Source: an uncultured Lachnospiraceae bacterium (GTDB lineage Bacteria > Bacillota > Clostridia > Lachnospirales > Lachnospiraceae). From it: a stretch of 49,767 nucleotides of DNA. A program made the position numbers and the translations under genes. Each line of letters starts with the position of its first letter. Positions within the stretch are counted from its first letter, which is position 1. The DNA lies in the NCBI GenBank assembly GCA_902476265.1, contig CABSCP010000036.1:1-49767 (forward strand). Reading direction: 5' to 3'. Shown here in pieces: positions 1 through 9,538 of this stretch. A model generated the notes under the pieces. The model saw only the letters and a program-made list of their open reading frames with translations, was not told the DNA's origin and did not search any database.

Positions 1-227
1 CGCCGTTCTGCCTGCTGGATGAAATTGAGGCGGCCCTGGACGACAGCAACGTAGGGCGTTTTGCGGGATATCTGCATAAGCTCACCGCCCATACCCAGTT
101 CATTGTGATCACCCACAGGCGGGGCACCATGGAGGCGGCGGACCGGCTCTATGGAATCACCATGCAGGAAAAAGGCGTATCCACTCTGGTGAGTGTAAAC
201 CTGATCGATAAGGAACTGACAAATTGA
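1..227 (+). CDS. smc: Chromosome segregation ATPase SMC, C-terminal end (partial)
   Basis: The window opens inside a gene whose last 74 codons read as the C-terminal ATPase head of an SMC protein. The Walker B/D-loop stretch LLDEIEAALDDSNV is visible at the start, followed by FIVITHRRGTMEAADRLYGITMQEKGVS, the H-loop (switch) region typical of SMC. SMC condenses and organises the chromosome together with ScpA and ScpB. It lies directly upstream of ftsY, as in many Firmicutes (rnc-smc-ftsY), which supports the call. The 5' part, hinge and Walker A are outside the window. Reading frame 3 is open from the first base to the TGA at 225-227. Confidence 0.93.
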   Translation, partial: PFCLLDEIEAALDDSNVGRFAGYLHKLTAHTQFIVITHRRGTMEAADRLYGITMQEKGVSTLVSVNLIDKELTN

Positions 228-291
228 CGGACGGCAGCAGCTGTAAACTATGGCGTGCAAACTGCCCGCTGCTTTGAGACGGAGGAAAGAG

Positions 292-1245
292 ATGAGCGAG
301 GAAAAGAAAGGCTTTTTCGCCAGGCTGAAAGAAGGCCTGACAAAAACAAGGAATAATATTGTCCACGGTATTGACTCCATTTTTTCGGGATTTTCATCCA
401 TTGATGATGAATTTTACGAGGAACTGGAAGAAATCCTGATCATGGGCGATCTGGGCGTGAACGCCACTTCCGAAATCCTGGACCGCCTGAAAAAACAGGT
501 GAAGGAACAGGGGATCCGGGAACCGGAAAAATGCAGGCAGCTTTTGATCGACAGCATCCGGGAACAGATGCATGTGGGAGAAACCGCCTATGATTTTGAA
601 GAGCAGCAGTCCGTGGTCATGGTCATCGGCGTCAACGGCGTGGGGAAAACCACTTCCGTCGGAAAACTGGCCGGAAAATTAAAGGGCCAGGGGCGGAAAG
701 TGCTCATTGCGGCGGCGGATACCTTCCGTGCTGCGGCAGGCGAGCAGCTGGCGGAATGGGCAAACCGTGCGGGAGTGGATATGATCGGCGGCAGGGAAGG
801 CTCCGATCCGGCCAGCGTGATCTATGACGCGGTGAGCGCCGCCAAAGCCCGTCATGTGGATGTGCTGCTGTGCGATACGGCGGGAAGGCTTCATAATAAA
901 AAGAACCTGATGGAAGAGTTAAAAAAGATGAACCGGATCATCGACCGGGAGTTCCCGGGAGTCCACCGGGAAAACCTGGTGGTGCTGGACGGCACCACGG
1001 GACAGAACGCGCTGGCCCAGGCCAGGGAGTTCGCTCAGGTGGCGGATCTGACCGGCATCATATTGACGAAGATGGACGGAACGGCAAAAGGCGGAATCGC
1101 GGTGGCCATCCAATCGGAATTACAGATTCCGGTGAAATATATCGGAGTGGGGGAAACCATAGAGGATCTGCAGAAATTTGATGTGGACCAGTTTGTGAAT
1201 GCACTGTTCGATGTCAAAACAGACGAAGAGCAGGAAACGCAATGA
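292..1245 (+). CDS. ftsY: Signal recognition particle receptor FtsY
   Basis: FtsY is the membrane-associated SRP receptor GTPase. It docks the Ffh-nascent chain complex and hands ribosomes to SecYEG. The 317-residue protein has a short N-terminal region, a four-helix N domain, and a G domain with all SRP-GTPase motifs: GVNGVGKTTSVGKLA (P-loop), DTFRAAAGEQL, DTAGR and TKMDGTAKGG. It lacks the long acidic A domain of enterobacterial FtsY, as is normal in Firmicutes. The ATG at 292 is chosen because GGAGG at 281-285 precedes it at proper spacing; an upstream in-frame ATG at 250 has no ribosome binding site. It sits 64 bp after smc, and its partner gene ffh is further downstream in the same window. 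Confidence 0.97.
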   Translation: MSEEKKGFFARLKEGLTKTRNNIVHGIDSIFSGFSSIDDEFYEELEEILIMGDLGVNATSEILDRLKKQVKEQGIREPEKCRQLLIDSIREQMHVGETAYDFEEQQSVVMVIGVNGVGKTTSVGKLAGKLKGQGRKVLIAAADTFRAAAGEQLAEWANRAGVDMIGGREGSDPASVIYDAVSAAKARHVDVLLCDTAGRLHNKKNLMEELKKMNRIIDREFPGVHRENLVVLDGTTGQNALAQAREFAQVADLTGIILTKMDGTAKGGIAVAIQSELQIPVKYIGVGETIEDLQKFDVDQFVNALFDVKTDEEQETQ

Positions 1246-1320
1246 TGGGAGCGGGAGTTTTTCGGAAAGATTTTTAAGCCGCTGGGCGGCAGAATGGAGT
1301 ATAAGATGGAAGAGGAAAAG

Positions 1321-2532
1321 ATGCTGACACTGGAGAAATTTGAAGAGGCGGCGGAAGTGGTCAAAAAGGTGACCCTGGAAACAAAACTTGTTTACAGCGA
1401 TTATTTCAGTGCGCTGACCGGAGCAAAGGTCTGGCTGAAACCGGAAAACATGCAGTTTACCGGAGCTTATAAGGTGCGGGGTGCGTACTATAAAATGAGC
1501 ACCCTTTCCGAAGAGGAAAGGCAGAAAGGCGTGATCACGGCGTCTGCCGGAAACCATGCCCAGGGCGTTGCCTATGCGGCCAAATGCTACGGAGTGAAGG
1601 CCACCATCGTCATGCCCACTACCACGCCGTTGATCAAAGTGAACCGGACAAAAGGCTATGGCGCGGAGGTTGTGCTGTATGGGGACGTTTATGATGAAGC
1701 CTGTGCAAAGGCCTATGAACTGGCGGAAGAACACGGCTACACCTTCGTCCATCCTTTTGATGATCTGGCAGTTGCCACCGGGCAGGGGACCATCGCCATG
1801 GAAATCGTGAAAGAACTTCCTCTTGTGGATTATATCCTCGTTCCCGTCGGCGGAGGCGGCCTGGCCACCGGCGTTTCCACGCTGGCAAAGCTGTTGAATC
1901 CCAAGATCAAGGTGATCGGCGTGGAGCCTGCCAATGCAAACTGCATGCAGGAATCCTTAAAAAACGGAAAGGTGACCACTCTTGCCGGCGTGAATACCAT
2001 TGCGGACGGCACAGCGGTGAAAACTCCCGGCGAAAAGATTTTCCCTTATATCCGGCAGAACCTGGATGACATCATCACGGTGGAGGATGCGGAGCTGGTA
2101 GTGGCATTTCTGGATATGGTGGAAAATCATAAAATCATCGTGGAAAATTCCGGCCTTCTGACGGTGGCCGCATTAAAGCATATGGATATCAAGGGCAAGA
2201 AGGTGGTCGCCATCTTAAGCGGCGGTAACATGGATGTGATCACCATGTCCTCGGTGGTACAGCAGGGCCTGATTTTAAGAGACCGTATTTTCACGGTTTC
2301 CGTGCTGCTGCCCGACAAGCCGGGAGAACTGAGCAAGGTGGCCGCCGTGGTGGCAAAGGCCAACGGCAACGTGATCAAGCTGGCCCACAATCAGTTTGTT
2401 TCCATCAACAGGAGTGCGGCGGTGGAACTTCGCATCACCCTGGAAGCCTTCGGCACCCAGCATAAGAATGAAATTATGGAGGCCCTTGAAAAAGAGGGCT
2501 ACCGTCCCAAGCTTGTGCGCACTAACATGTAG
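1321..2532 (+). CDS. ilvA: Threonine ammonia-lyase (threonine dehydratase) with ACT domain
   Basis: This PLP enzyme deaminates L-threonine to 2-oxobutyrate and ammonia, feeding isoleucine synthesis or threonine catabolism. The fold-type II signature is clear: the PLP lysine lies in FTGAYKVRGA, substrate binding in SAGNHAQGVA, and the phosphate-binding glycine loop is PVGGGGLATG. The last roughly 75 residues (FTVSVLLPDKPGELSKVAAV...) form a single ACT domain, giving about 403 residues, the usual length for clostridial enzymes of this type (some would be named tdcB). Start choice: ATG 1321 follows AGAGG at 1311-1315 and begins MLTLEKFEEAA as family members do; ATG 1294 and 1306 are also in frame. 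A strong terminator follows, so the gene ends its transcript. Confidence 0.92.
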   Translation: MLTLEKFEEAAEVVKKVTLETKLVYSDYFSALTGAKVWLKPENMQFTGAYKVRGAYYKMSTLSEEERQKGVITASAGNHAQGVAYAAKCYGVKATIVMPTTTPLIKVNRTKGYGAEVVLYGDVYDEACAKAYELAEEHGYTFVHPFDDLAVATGQGTIAMEIVKELPLVDYILVPVGGGGLATGVSTLAKLLNPKIKVIGVEPANANCMQESLKNGKVTTLAGVNTIADGTAVKTPGEKIFPYIRQNLDDIITVEDAELVVAFLDMVENHKIIVENSGLLTVAALKHMDIKGKKVVAILSGGNMDVITMSSVVQQGLILRDRIFTVSVLLPDKPGELSKVAAVVAKANGNVIKLAHNQFVSINRSAAVELRITLEAFGTQHKNEIMEALEKEGYRPKLVRTNM

Positions 2533-2569
2533 CCAAAACGGTCCGAAGGACTGTGAAAATCGAATTAAG

Positions 2570-2613
2570 AGAGACGCTTCGGTTGCAAATGAGACCGAAG
2601 CGTTTCTTTTTCG
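2570..2613 (+). terminator. Rho-independent terminator after ilvA
   Basis: A 14-bp stem (2570-2583 with 2594-2607, core ACGCTTCGGT/ACCGAAGCGT) with a 10-nt loop is followed by a T-rich run. It lies 40 bp after the ilvA stop and closes that transcription unit before the hybrid kinase pair. Confidence 0.85.
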
Positions 2614-2632
2614 ACAAAATCTCATTCATTAT

Positions 2633-2661
2633 TTGCTTCTTTTTCTGCTTTATGGTAAAAT
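2633..2661 (+). promoter_or_regulatory. Candidate sigma-A promoter P1 for the hybrid kinases
   Basis: TTGCTT (2633-2638), a 17-nt spacer and TAAAAT (2656-2661) match a vegetative promoter. It lies just after the ilvA terminator and upstream of the first hybrid kinase. Confidence 0.5.
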
Positions 2662-2679
2662 GTAAAAAGATTGAACGGG

Positions 2680-2708
2680 TTAACAAAAATGTCTATTTTG
2701 GGGATAAT
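2680..2708 (+). promoter_or_regulatory. Candidate sigma-A promoter P2 for the hybrid kinases
   Basis: TTAACA (2680-2685), a 17-nt spacer and GATAAT (2703-2708) form a second plausible promoter about 70 nt before the kinase start. P1 and P2 may be alternatives or both used; sequence alone cannot decide. Confidence 0.5.
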
Positions 2709-2776
2709 GCATTTCTGACGCATATCAGAACAGATTCCGCCTGCGAATTCAAAATAATGTTAGGATGGTCAATTTT

Positions 2777-5700
2777 ATGGAAAGTGATAATACGCTTGTT
2801 AAAATACTGGAAGCTTTTTGCCACGCCTGGTTTGTGGAACGAAACGCGGAGAAAGCGGCAGCTTTTTTAGCGGATGACGTGAGCTTTGTGGGGACGGGGG
2901 ACAATGAATTCGCAAGGGGAAAAGAGGCCTTTTTGCAATATCTAAATCAGGATATCAAAGAGATCCCCGAACCTTTTATCTGCAGTTTTTCTGTGATACA
3001 AGAACGGAAACTGACGGAACAGGTGCGCAATATCTGTGTGGCGCTGATGCTGAAAAACACCCTGTATACCTGGAAGCTGCGGGGCTTTTTTACTTTTGTG
3101 GATGCCGGGACAGGCTGGCTGATCAAAAGTCTTCATTTTGCAGAACCCAGCAGGAATCAGCGGGAGGATGAACATTATCCGCATACTCTTGTGATGGAGA
3201 ACATGATGCGCCAGCGGCAGGCGCTGTGGAATGATTCTCTGCCGGGCGGCATGATGGGCGGCTATATGGAAGAAGGGTTTCCCTTCTACTTTATAAACCG
3301 TAAAATGCTGGACTATCTGGGCTATGAAACACAAGAGGAATTTGTAGCCGATATCGGAGGGCTTGTTACAAACTGTATGCATCCCGATGACTGCAAAATG
3401 GTGGAGGATGCGGTTACAGAACAGCTTAAAGACAAAGAGGAATATGAAATTGAGTACCGGATGAAAAAGAAGGACGGTTCCTATATCTGGGTACAGGATC
3501 TGGGCAGGCTAGTGACGGCAGAGGACGGCAGAAAAGCAATTATCAGTGTCTGCATCGATATCACCACCCGCAGAAAAGCCCAGGAAGAGGTCATGCATCT
3601 GTACAACAATATTCCGGGGGCGGTATTCCGCTGCCGGTTTGACAGGGACTATTCCATCATTGACGCCAACGACGGACTGTTTGACTTTCTGGGGTATACC
3701 AGAGAAGAGTTTGCGGCCATGGGCAATCAGATGTCCGCGGTAATATATCCGGAAGATTTTGCTGTTATGGAAGATCGGCTGCGGGCCCAGCTGATACACG
3801 GCAATACGATACACAATGAAAACCGCCTGATCTGCAAGGACGGGACGGTGAAATGGATCTCCGTCAAGGCGCAGTTTATGAAAGACAGCGACGGAGAAGA
3901 ATATTTTTACTGTGTTTTTGTGGATATTACGGACGAGAAAAAACTTCAGGAAAGAGTGCAGGAGCTATATGAAAAAGAACTGGCATATTTCGCAGTGAGG
4001 ACTTCCGGAGAAAAATGTGTGCAGGGGCGTATCAATGTCACCCAAAACCGTGTGATGAGCTGCATGCCGGATTTGCCGGACCATCTCATACATACAGGGA
4101 CTACTTACGAAGATGCGGTGATACATTTAACTTCCGCAGCCGTCAGGGAGGAGGATGCCCGTCTGATCCGGGAGCAGCTGGAGCGCGGCCGGGTCACGGA
4201 AAACTATGCGGCCGGGAAAACGGAGTACCGGTTTGAGTTTTTGGGAAATCGGGAGAACGATAATTTCTGGGAAGGACTGGGACTGCGGTTTTGCAGTGAT
4301 CCGGCGACAGGGGATCTGATCGCTTTTTTTCATGCTTCCAATATCACCGAACAGAAGCTGCAGGAACATCTGATCAGCAGGATCAAAGATCTGGATTATG
4401 ATGTGATCATGGAAATTGATATGCGCCACGACAGACACAGATGGATTGCCTGTAACAGCGGCCAGGAGAATACGGTGCCTCCCCAGGGCAGCTTCCGGGA
4501 AGGGGTCCGGCTGATCGCCGAAAAGTATACGGAAGGAAGAGAAAAAGAGGAATATCTGGAAAAGATGAGTTATTCCTATATGAAAGAACAGCTGGAAATG
4601 CAGGACACCTACACTTTTATGGTGGAGATGCGGGATGATTCGGGACTGCGGAGAGTGAAACGGTTTAAGGTATTCTATATCAGCAGGGAATTGGAATGCG
4701 TATGTATAGCCCGGGCGGATGTGACAGACATTATCAGAAAGGAGCAGAAGCAGAAAGAGGAGCTGGCGGCGGCACTCACCGCAGCGGAGCAGGCCAACGC
4801 CGCCAAAACCGATTTCCTTTCCAGGATGAGCCATGAGATCCGCACTCCCATGAATGCGATTATCGGGATGAGTTCCATCGCAGCCAGATCGATCGGAAAC
4901 GAGGAGCAGGTGGCGGACTGTATTTCAAAGATCGGAATTTCCTCCCGCTTTTTACTGTCGCTGATCAATGACATTTTGGATATGAGCCGGATTGAAAGCG
5001 GAAAGATGCTGTTGAAAAACGAGAAGATTCCCACGGAGGAATTTCTCTGCGGGATCAATTCCATCTGCTATACCCAGGCATCGGCAAAGGGCGTGGAATA
5101 TGAGTGTATCGTGGATCCGGTGCTGGATGACTATTACATCGGGGATGCGATGAAGCTGCAGCAGGTGCTGATCAACATTTTGAGCAATGCGGTTAAATTT
5201 ACCCGAGAAGGGGGAAAGGTAACCTTTTCGGTCTCTCTTCATAAGAGGATGAAAAATGATGCTGTTTTAAGGTTCATTGTGAATGACACGGGAATCGGCA
5301 TGAGTGAAGAATTTTTAAACCATATCTTTGAACCTTTTGCCCAGGAGTCTGTGGGTACCACGGCGCTGTATGGGGGCACCGGGCTGGGACTTGCCATTTC
5401 CAAAAACATTGTGGATATGATGGGCGGGAAAATTCTGGTCCGCTCCATCAGAGGGATCGGAACGGAATTTACCGTGGATGTCAGACTGGGCATTACGGAG
5501 GAAGAAAAGCTGCGGCATAACCAGAAAAAGCACAGCTATAACTTTTCCCACATAAAGACGCTGGTGGTGGATGATGATGTGACAGTGTGTGAAACCGCGG
5601 TTGCCACGCTCCATGAGATGGGCGTCCGGGCCGAATGGGTGGACAGCGGGTACAAGGCTGTGGAACGGGTGAAAGAGCTTTGGGGACAGGGAAAATATTA

Positions 5701-6361
5701 TGATATGGTGCTCATTGATTGGAAAATGCCGGATATGGACGGCATTGAAACGGCCCGGCAGATCAGAAAGATCGTGGGACCGGAGGTTACCATCATCATC
5801 ATGACGGCCTATGACTGGAGTTCCATTGAGCAGGAAGCCAAAGTGGCCGGCGTCAATATGCTGATGAGTAAACCCATGTTTAAATCCACGCTCATTTCTG
5901 CCTTTACAAGGGCTTTGGGCGAAAAGGAAGAGCAGGAAGAAGAAAAAGTCAAAAAAGAGTATGATTTTACCGGCAGGCGGGTCCTTTTGGCAGAAGATAA
6001 CCAGATCAATACCGAGGTGGCGGAACTTCTTCTGACCAGCAGAGGATTTGAAGTGGAAACGGCGGAAAACGGGCTTCGGGCCCTCGAAAAATTCAGCAAG
6101 TCCGAGAGCGGTTATTTTGATGCCATCCTGATGGATATCCGGATGCCGATCATGGACGGACTTTCCGCTACCAGGAACATCAGACATCTGAGCAATGCGG
6201 ATGCGGAGTCCATCCCCATCATTGCCATGACAGCCAATGCGTTTGACGATGATATCGAAAAGAGCAAAGCAGCGGGGATGAACGCCCACCTGGCAAAACC
6301 CATTGAACCGGAGCGGCTGTATCAGACGCTTTATGACTTCATATACAGAAAGGAGGAATGA
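2777..6361 (+). CDS. Soluble hybrid histidine kinase: SnoaL/NTF2-like, PAS repeats, HisKA, HATPase, two receiver domains
   Basis: This is a 1194-residue cytoplasmic sensor kinase without a membrane segment. Order: an N-terminal SnoaL/NTF2-like module (about 1-125, VERNAEKAAAFLADDVSFVG), two clear PAS/PAC units (about 150-390, each ending in DITxxxK), one or two divergent PAS-like units, HisKA with phospho-His686 in SHEIRTPMN, HATPase with NILSNAVKF, NDTGIGMS and GTGLGLAIS, then REC1 (Asp981, VLIDWKMPDMDG) and REC2 (Asp1120, ILMDIRMPIMDG). No DNA-binding output domain is present, so phosphate probably passes to other proteins. ATG 2777 is chosen because AGGATGG (2762-2768) is well spaced; an ATG at 2765 overlaps that site. 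It is followed 3 bp later by a paralogous kinase, so the two are co-transcribed. Signal and target are unknown. Confidence 0.9.
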   Translation: MESDNTLVKILEAFCHAWFVERNAEKAAAFLADDVSFVGTGDNEFARGKEAFLQYLNQDIKEIPEPFICSFSVIQERKLTEQVRNICVALMLKNTLYTWKLRGFFTFVDAGTGWLIKSLHFAEPSRNQREDEHYPHTLVMENMMRQRQALWNDSLPGGMMGGYMEEGFPFYFINRKMLDYLGYETQEEFVADIGGLVTNCMHPDDCKMVEDAVTEQLKDKEEYEIEYRMKKKDGSYIWVQDLGRLVTAEDGRKAIISVCIDITTRRKAQEEVMHLYNNIPGAVFRCRFDRDYSIIDANDGLFDFLGYTREEFAAMGNQMSAVIYPEDFAVMEDRLRAQLIHGNTIHNENRLICKDGTVKWISVKAQFMKDSDGEEYFYCVFVDITDEKKLQERVQELYEKELAYFAVRTSGEKCVQGRINVTQNRVMSCMPDLPDHLIHTGTTYEDAVIHLTSAAVREEDARLIREQLERGRVTENYAAGKTEYRFEFLGNRENDNFWEGLGLRFCSDPATGDLIAFFHASNITEQKLQEHLISRIKDLDYDVIMEIDMRHDRHRWIACNSGQENTVPPQGSFREGVRLIAEKYTEGREKEEYLEKMSYSYMKEQLEMQDTYTFMVEMRDDSGLRRVKRFKVFYISRELECVCIARADVTDIIRKEQKQKEELAAALTAAEQANAAKTDFLSRMSHEIRTPMNAIIGMSSIAARSIGNEEQVADCISKIGISSRFLLSLINDILDMSRIESGKMLLKNEKIPTEEFLCGINSICYTQASAKGVEYECIVDPVLDDYYIGDAMKLQQVLINILSNAVKFTREGGKVTFSVSLHKRMKNDAVLRFIVNDTGIGMSEEFLNHIFEPFAQESVGTTALYGGTGLGLAISKNIVDMMGGKILVRSIRGIGTEFTVDVRLGITEEEKLRHNQKKHSYNFSHIKTLVVDDDVTVCETAVATLHEMGVRAEWVDSGYKAVERVKELWGQGKYYDMVLIDWKMPDMDGIETARQIRKIVGPEVTIIIMTAYDWSSIEQEAKVAGVNMLMSKPMFKSTLISAFTRALGEKEEQEEEKVKKEYDFTGRRVLLAEDNQINTEVAELLLTSRGFEVETAENGLRALEKFSKSESGYFDAILMDIRMPIMDGLSATRNIRHLSNADAESIPIIAMTANAFDDDIEKSKAAGMNAHLAKPIEPERLYQTLYDFIYRKEE

Positions 6362-6364
6362 GCA

Positions 6365-9300
6365 ATGCCGGAAAATTTTTGCCCGACAGGACAGCGGACA
6401 GATGTAGATGCGAGGCTTGCATTATTCCGGGATATTCTGGATCAGATGGCAGACGGGATTTATGTGATCGATAAGGATGATTTTACACTCCTTTACGCCA
6501 ATGAATCCAGAAATTTCCTGACAGGCGGTCAGAGCTGTCTGGGGGAAAAATGCTATGCGGCATTGCATAAAAAAACAGCGCCCTGTTCTTTTTGCTGCCT
6601 GAAAGAAGGGGGACAGGAGCTTACGGTTGAAGAAAACGGCAAGTTTTACAGCATCAGCTTCTGCGAAAATCAGTGGAATAGCAGGCCCGCTTATGTCAAC
6701 ATCGTGCGGGATGTGACAAAGGAGGTGTCGGCCCGCAGAGAAAAGGAACAGCTGGAGGAATATTTTAGAACGGTTTTAAAGTATCTGCCCGGCGGCGTTG
6801 CGGTGGTGCGCTATGAAAGGGACGGCAGCATGAAGCCGGAGTTTATGTCCGACGGCTTTGCACAGCTGACGGGAATGCCCATGGAAGAGGCCTGGAAAAT
6901 ATATAAAAAGGATGCCATGGCGGGCGTTCACCCGGATGATATGTCCTATGTGAGCGGCCGGATGGCGGAATATGTTGCCCGGGGAGAAAAACAGTGTGAG
7001 ATCATCTACCGCATCAGAAAAGGGGACGGCAGCTACATCTGGGTAAAAAACAGACTCACCATGATCCATGGGGAAGGCGGAAGAGGCCGGGTATATGCGG
7101 TCTATCACGATATGAGCAAGGAGCTGGAGGAAAAGGCGGGACTCAGAAAGCAGTATAAGGAACTGCTCATGCAGCATTATCATACCCAGGATCCGAACGC
7201 GCTGGTGGTGGGACACTGTAATATTACCCAGAACAGGATTCTGGAAATCAGCGATCATACGGATTCCGGACTTTTGGATACCTTTGGATATGCCAGAGAA
7301 GATTTCTTTACCGGGATGGGAACTCTGGTGGTGGATGAGGAGGAACGGAAGAAATTTTACGGGAAATATCTGAACGATCCGGCAAGAAGGGCATTTATAC
7401 AGGGTGAATTTGAACAGAAGATGGAGTGCTTTGTGCGGTTCCCGAAGGAAAAAACGGGCAGATATGTGCAGATTCTGATGAATCTGGTTTCCACACCGGA
7501 TACCGGGGATATTACGGGCATTCTGACCGTGACGGATATCACCCGGGAGGTGATTGCGGATAAAATCCTGCGGCAGCTGTCCGTGAGCGGTTATGACTAT
7601 GTGGCGGACATCGATTTGCTCACAGATGATTACCGGATTCTGTCCCATAATGAAAATAGTAGCTGTATGCCGCCTCTCCAGGGAAAATTTTCCTCCAATA
7701 TGGCGCAGATGACGGATTTTTTTGTCGTTCCCAGAGACCGGGAGAAATACCGCAGGGAAATGGGAGCCGGCGTAATTATGAAACGATTGCGGGAAAACGG
7801 ACCCTATACCTTTTCTTTCTCTGTCAGGAATGAAAGCGGAGATATCCGGACGAAAAGCATAACGGTTTCGGAAGTGGATCTGAGGATCTCGCGGATCTGC
7901 CTGGCGCGAAATGATATCACGGATTCCGTCAGGGAACAGCAGGGGATGCTGCGCCTGCTGGCCTATACCTTTGAACTGGCCTGCTTCATTAAACTGGGAA
8001 ACGGAAATCTCACCATGTATACAAGGGAAACCGTGCTGGAAAATCTGCCTCCTTTCTATGCAAACCAGTATGAAGAGGCTGTCTCCAGATTTATCCTGAC
8101 CTATGCGGCAAAGGAAAACCGGGAAAAGGTGATGCTGCAGTTTAGCATTCCGGAAATGATAAAAAACCTGGAAGAAAATCCGGGCGGCTATGATTTCCTG
8201 TTTACCCATGTTTCCGATGCCGGTCAGCGGTATAAGCAGATCAATGTGATGTGGGGGGATGTGAACCATACCACAATCTGTCTGGTGCGAGCGGATGTGA
8301 CGGATATGCTGACCGCGGAACGCCGGAACAAAAAAGAGCTGGAAGATGCGCTGGAGCTGGCAAAGGATGCGAACCGGGCCAAAAGCGATTTCCTTTCCGC
8401 CATGAGCCATGATATCCGCACGCCCATGAATGCCATCATGGGAATGACCATGCTGGCCTCTGCCAATATCGGAAATCAAAAGCGGGTGGAAGATTGTCTG
8501 GAAAAAATATCCGTTTCTTCCAAACACCTGCTGAGCCTGATCAACGATATTTTGGATATGAGCAAAATTGAACGCTCCCAGATTACGTTGAACCGGATGC
8601 GGATTTTTCTGCCGGACCTTTTGGAACAGCTGTCCGCTATCATGGCGCCCCAGGCACGGGAGGCAGGGCTTACCTTTTCCGTGAGGAAAGAAGGCATCCG
8701 AAATCCTTATTTTTACGGGGATACGCTTCGGATTAATCAGATTTTAATCAACCTGTTGAGCAACGCGGTGAAATATACGCCGGAAGGGGGGAGCGTGGAG
8801 TTTCTGACGGAGGAAGCACCCCCTGAGAAAGGTCCTGATTTTGTCCGTTACCGGTTTCGGATCAGCGATACGGGAGTGGGGATGTCGGAAGAGTTTTTGA
8901 CGCATGTTTTTTCGCCCTTCACCCGGAGTCAGAAAATGGAATGCATCGAAGGTACCGGTTTGGGCCTGAGCATCACAAAAGGCCTTGTGGAACTGATGGA
9001 AGGAAACATCAGGGTGAGCAGCCGGCTCCGCGAAGGAAGTGTCTTTACGGTGGAGCTGGAGTACGAAAAGGCGCAGGCTCCGGATTTGGAAGAGGAAAAA
9101 GACGGTTCCGATTCCGCCGGTATTTCCGGAAAGGGGAACGTGCTTCACAACCGGCGCTTTCTGGTGGCCGAGGACAATGCCATCAATGCGGAAATCCTCT
9201 GTGAAATCCTGAATATGTACGGAGCGGATGCGGTGGTAAAAAACAACGGTCTTAAGGCGGTGCAGGAATTTGAAAAAGCAGCGCCGGGCGTTTATGACGC

Positions 9301-9538
9301 AGTGTTGATGGACATTCAGATGCCGGAGATGAACGGGTACGAGGCCACCCGGGCAATCCGCAGCATGGACAGAGAGGATGCGGCCCGGATACCTATTGTA
9401 GCCATGACGGCCAACGCGTTTTCCGAGGATGTACAGGCGGCCCGGGAGGCAGGGATGACGGCCCACGTGGCCAAACCGGTGGATGTGGAAGTGCTGGTTC
9501 TGACGTTAAAAGATGTTCTGTCAAGAAAAAATACTTGA
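6365..9538 (+). CDS. Soluble hybrid histidine kinase: PAS repeats, HisKA, HATPase, one receiver domain
   Basis: This 1057-residue sensor kinase is related to the gene before it. The N-terminal PAS (about 15-120) carries a cysteine cluster, CLGEKC followed by PCSFCC, which might bind a ligand or metal or sense redox; that is inference. A second PAS/PAC (about 135-250) and divergent PAS-like units follow. HisKA has phospho-His682 in SHDIRTPMN; the HATPase shows NLLSNAVKY, SDTGVGMS and GTGLGLSIT; a single C-terminal receiver has Asp983 (LMDIQMPEMNG). There is no transmembrane segment and no DNA-binding output. The start lies 3 bp after the upstream stop and its ribosome binding site AGGAGG is inside the 3' end of that gene. 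The ylxM promoter overlaps this gene's stop codon. Confidence 0.9.
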   Translation: MPENFCPTGQRTDVDARLALFRDILDQMADGIYVIDKDDFTLLYANESRNFLTGGQSCLGEKCYAALHKKTAPCSFCCLKEGGQELTVEENGKFYSISFCENQWNSRPAYVNIVRDVTKEVSARREKEQLEEYFRTVLKYLPGGVAVVRYERDGSMKPEFMSDGFAQLTGMPMEEAWKIYKKDAMAGVHPDDMSYVSGRMAEYVARGEKQCEIIYRIRKGDGSYIWVKNRLTMIHGEGGRGRVYAVYHDMSKELEEKAGLRKQYKELLMQHYHTQDPNALVVGHCNITQNRILEISDHTDSGLLDTFGYAREDFFTGMGTLVVDEEERKKFYGKYLNDPARRAFIQGEFEQKMECFVRFPKEKTGRYVQILMNLVSTPDTGDITGILTVTDITREVIADKILRQLSVSGYDYVADIDLLTDDYRILSHNENSSCMPPLQGKFSSNMAQMTDFFVVPRDREKYRREMGAGVIMKRLRENGPYTFSFSVRNESGDIRTKSITVSEVDLRISRICLARNDITDSVREQQGMLRLLAYTFELACFIKLGNGNLTMYTRETVLENLPPFYANQYEEAVSRFILTYAAKENREKVMLQFSIPEMIKNLEENPGGYDFLFTHVSDAGQRYKQINVMWGDVNHTTICLVRADVTDMLTAERRNKKELEDALELAKDANRAKSDFLSAMSHDIRTPMNAIMGMTMLASANIGNQKRVEDCLEKISVSSKHLLSLINDILDMSKIERSQITLNRMRIFLPDLLEQLSAIMAPQAREAGLTFSVRKEGIRNPYFYGDTLRINQILINLLSNAVKYTPEGGSVEFLTEEAPPEKGPDFVRYRFRISDTGVGMSEEFLTHVFSPFTRSQKMECIEGTGLGLSITKGLVELMEGNIRVSSRLREGSVFTVELEYEKAQAPDLEEEKDGSDSAGISGKGNVLHNRRFLVAEDNAINAEILCEILNMYGADAVVKNNGLKAVQEFEKAAPGVYDAVLMDIQMPEMNGYEATRAIRSMDREDAARIPIVAMTANAFSEDVQAAREAGMTAHVAKPVDVEVLVLTLKDVLSRKNT

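Noticed and set aside
5315..6289. A 324-residue minus-strand frame antisense to the receiver domains of the first hybrid kinase
   Set aside because: Shadow of a well-supported coding region; no domain and no start signal.
6776..8527. A 583-residue minus-strand frame antisense to the second hybrid kinase
   Set aside because: It mirrors a strongly supported kinase gene, has His/Phe/Ile-rich composition typical of antisense shadows and no recognisable domain.
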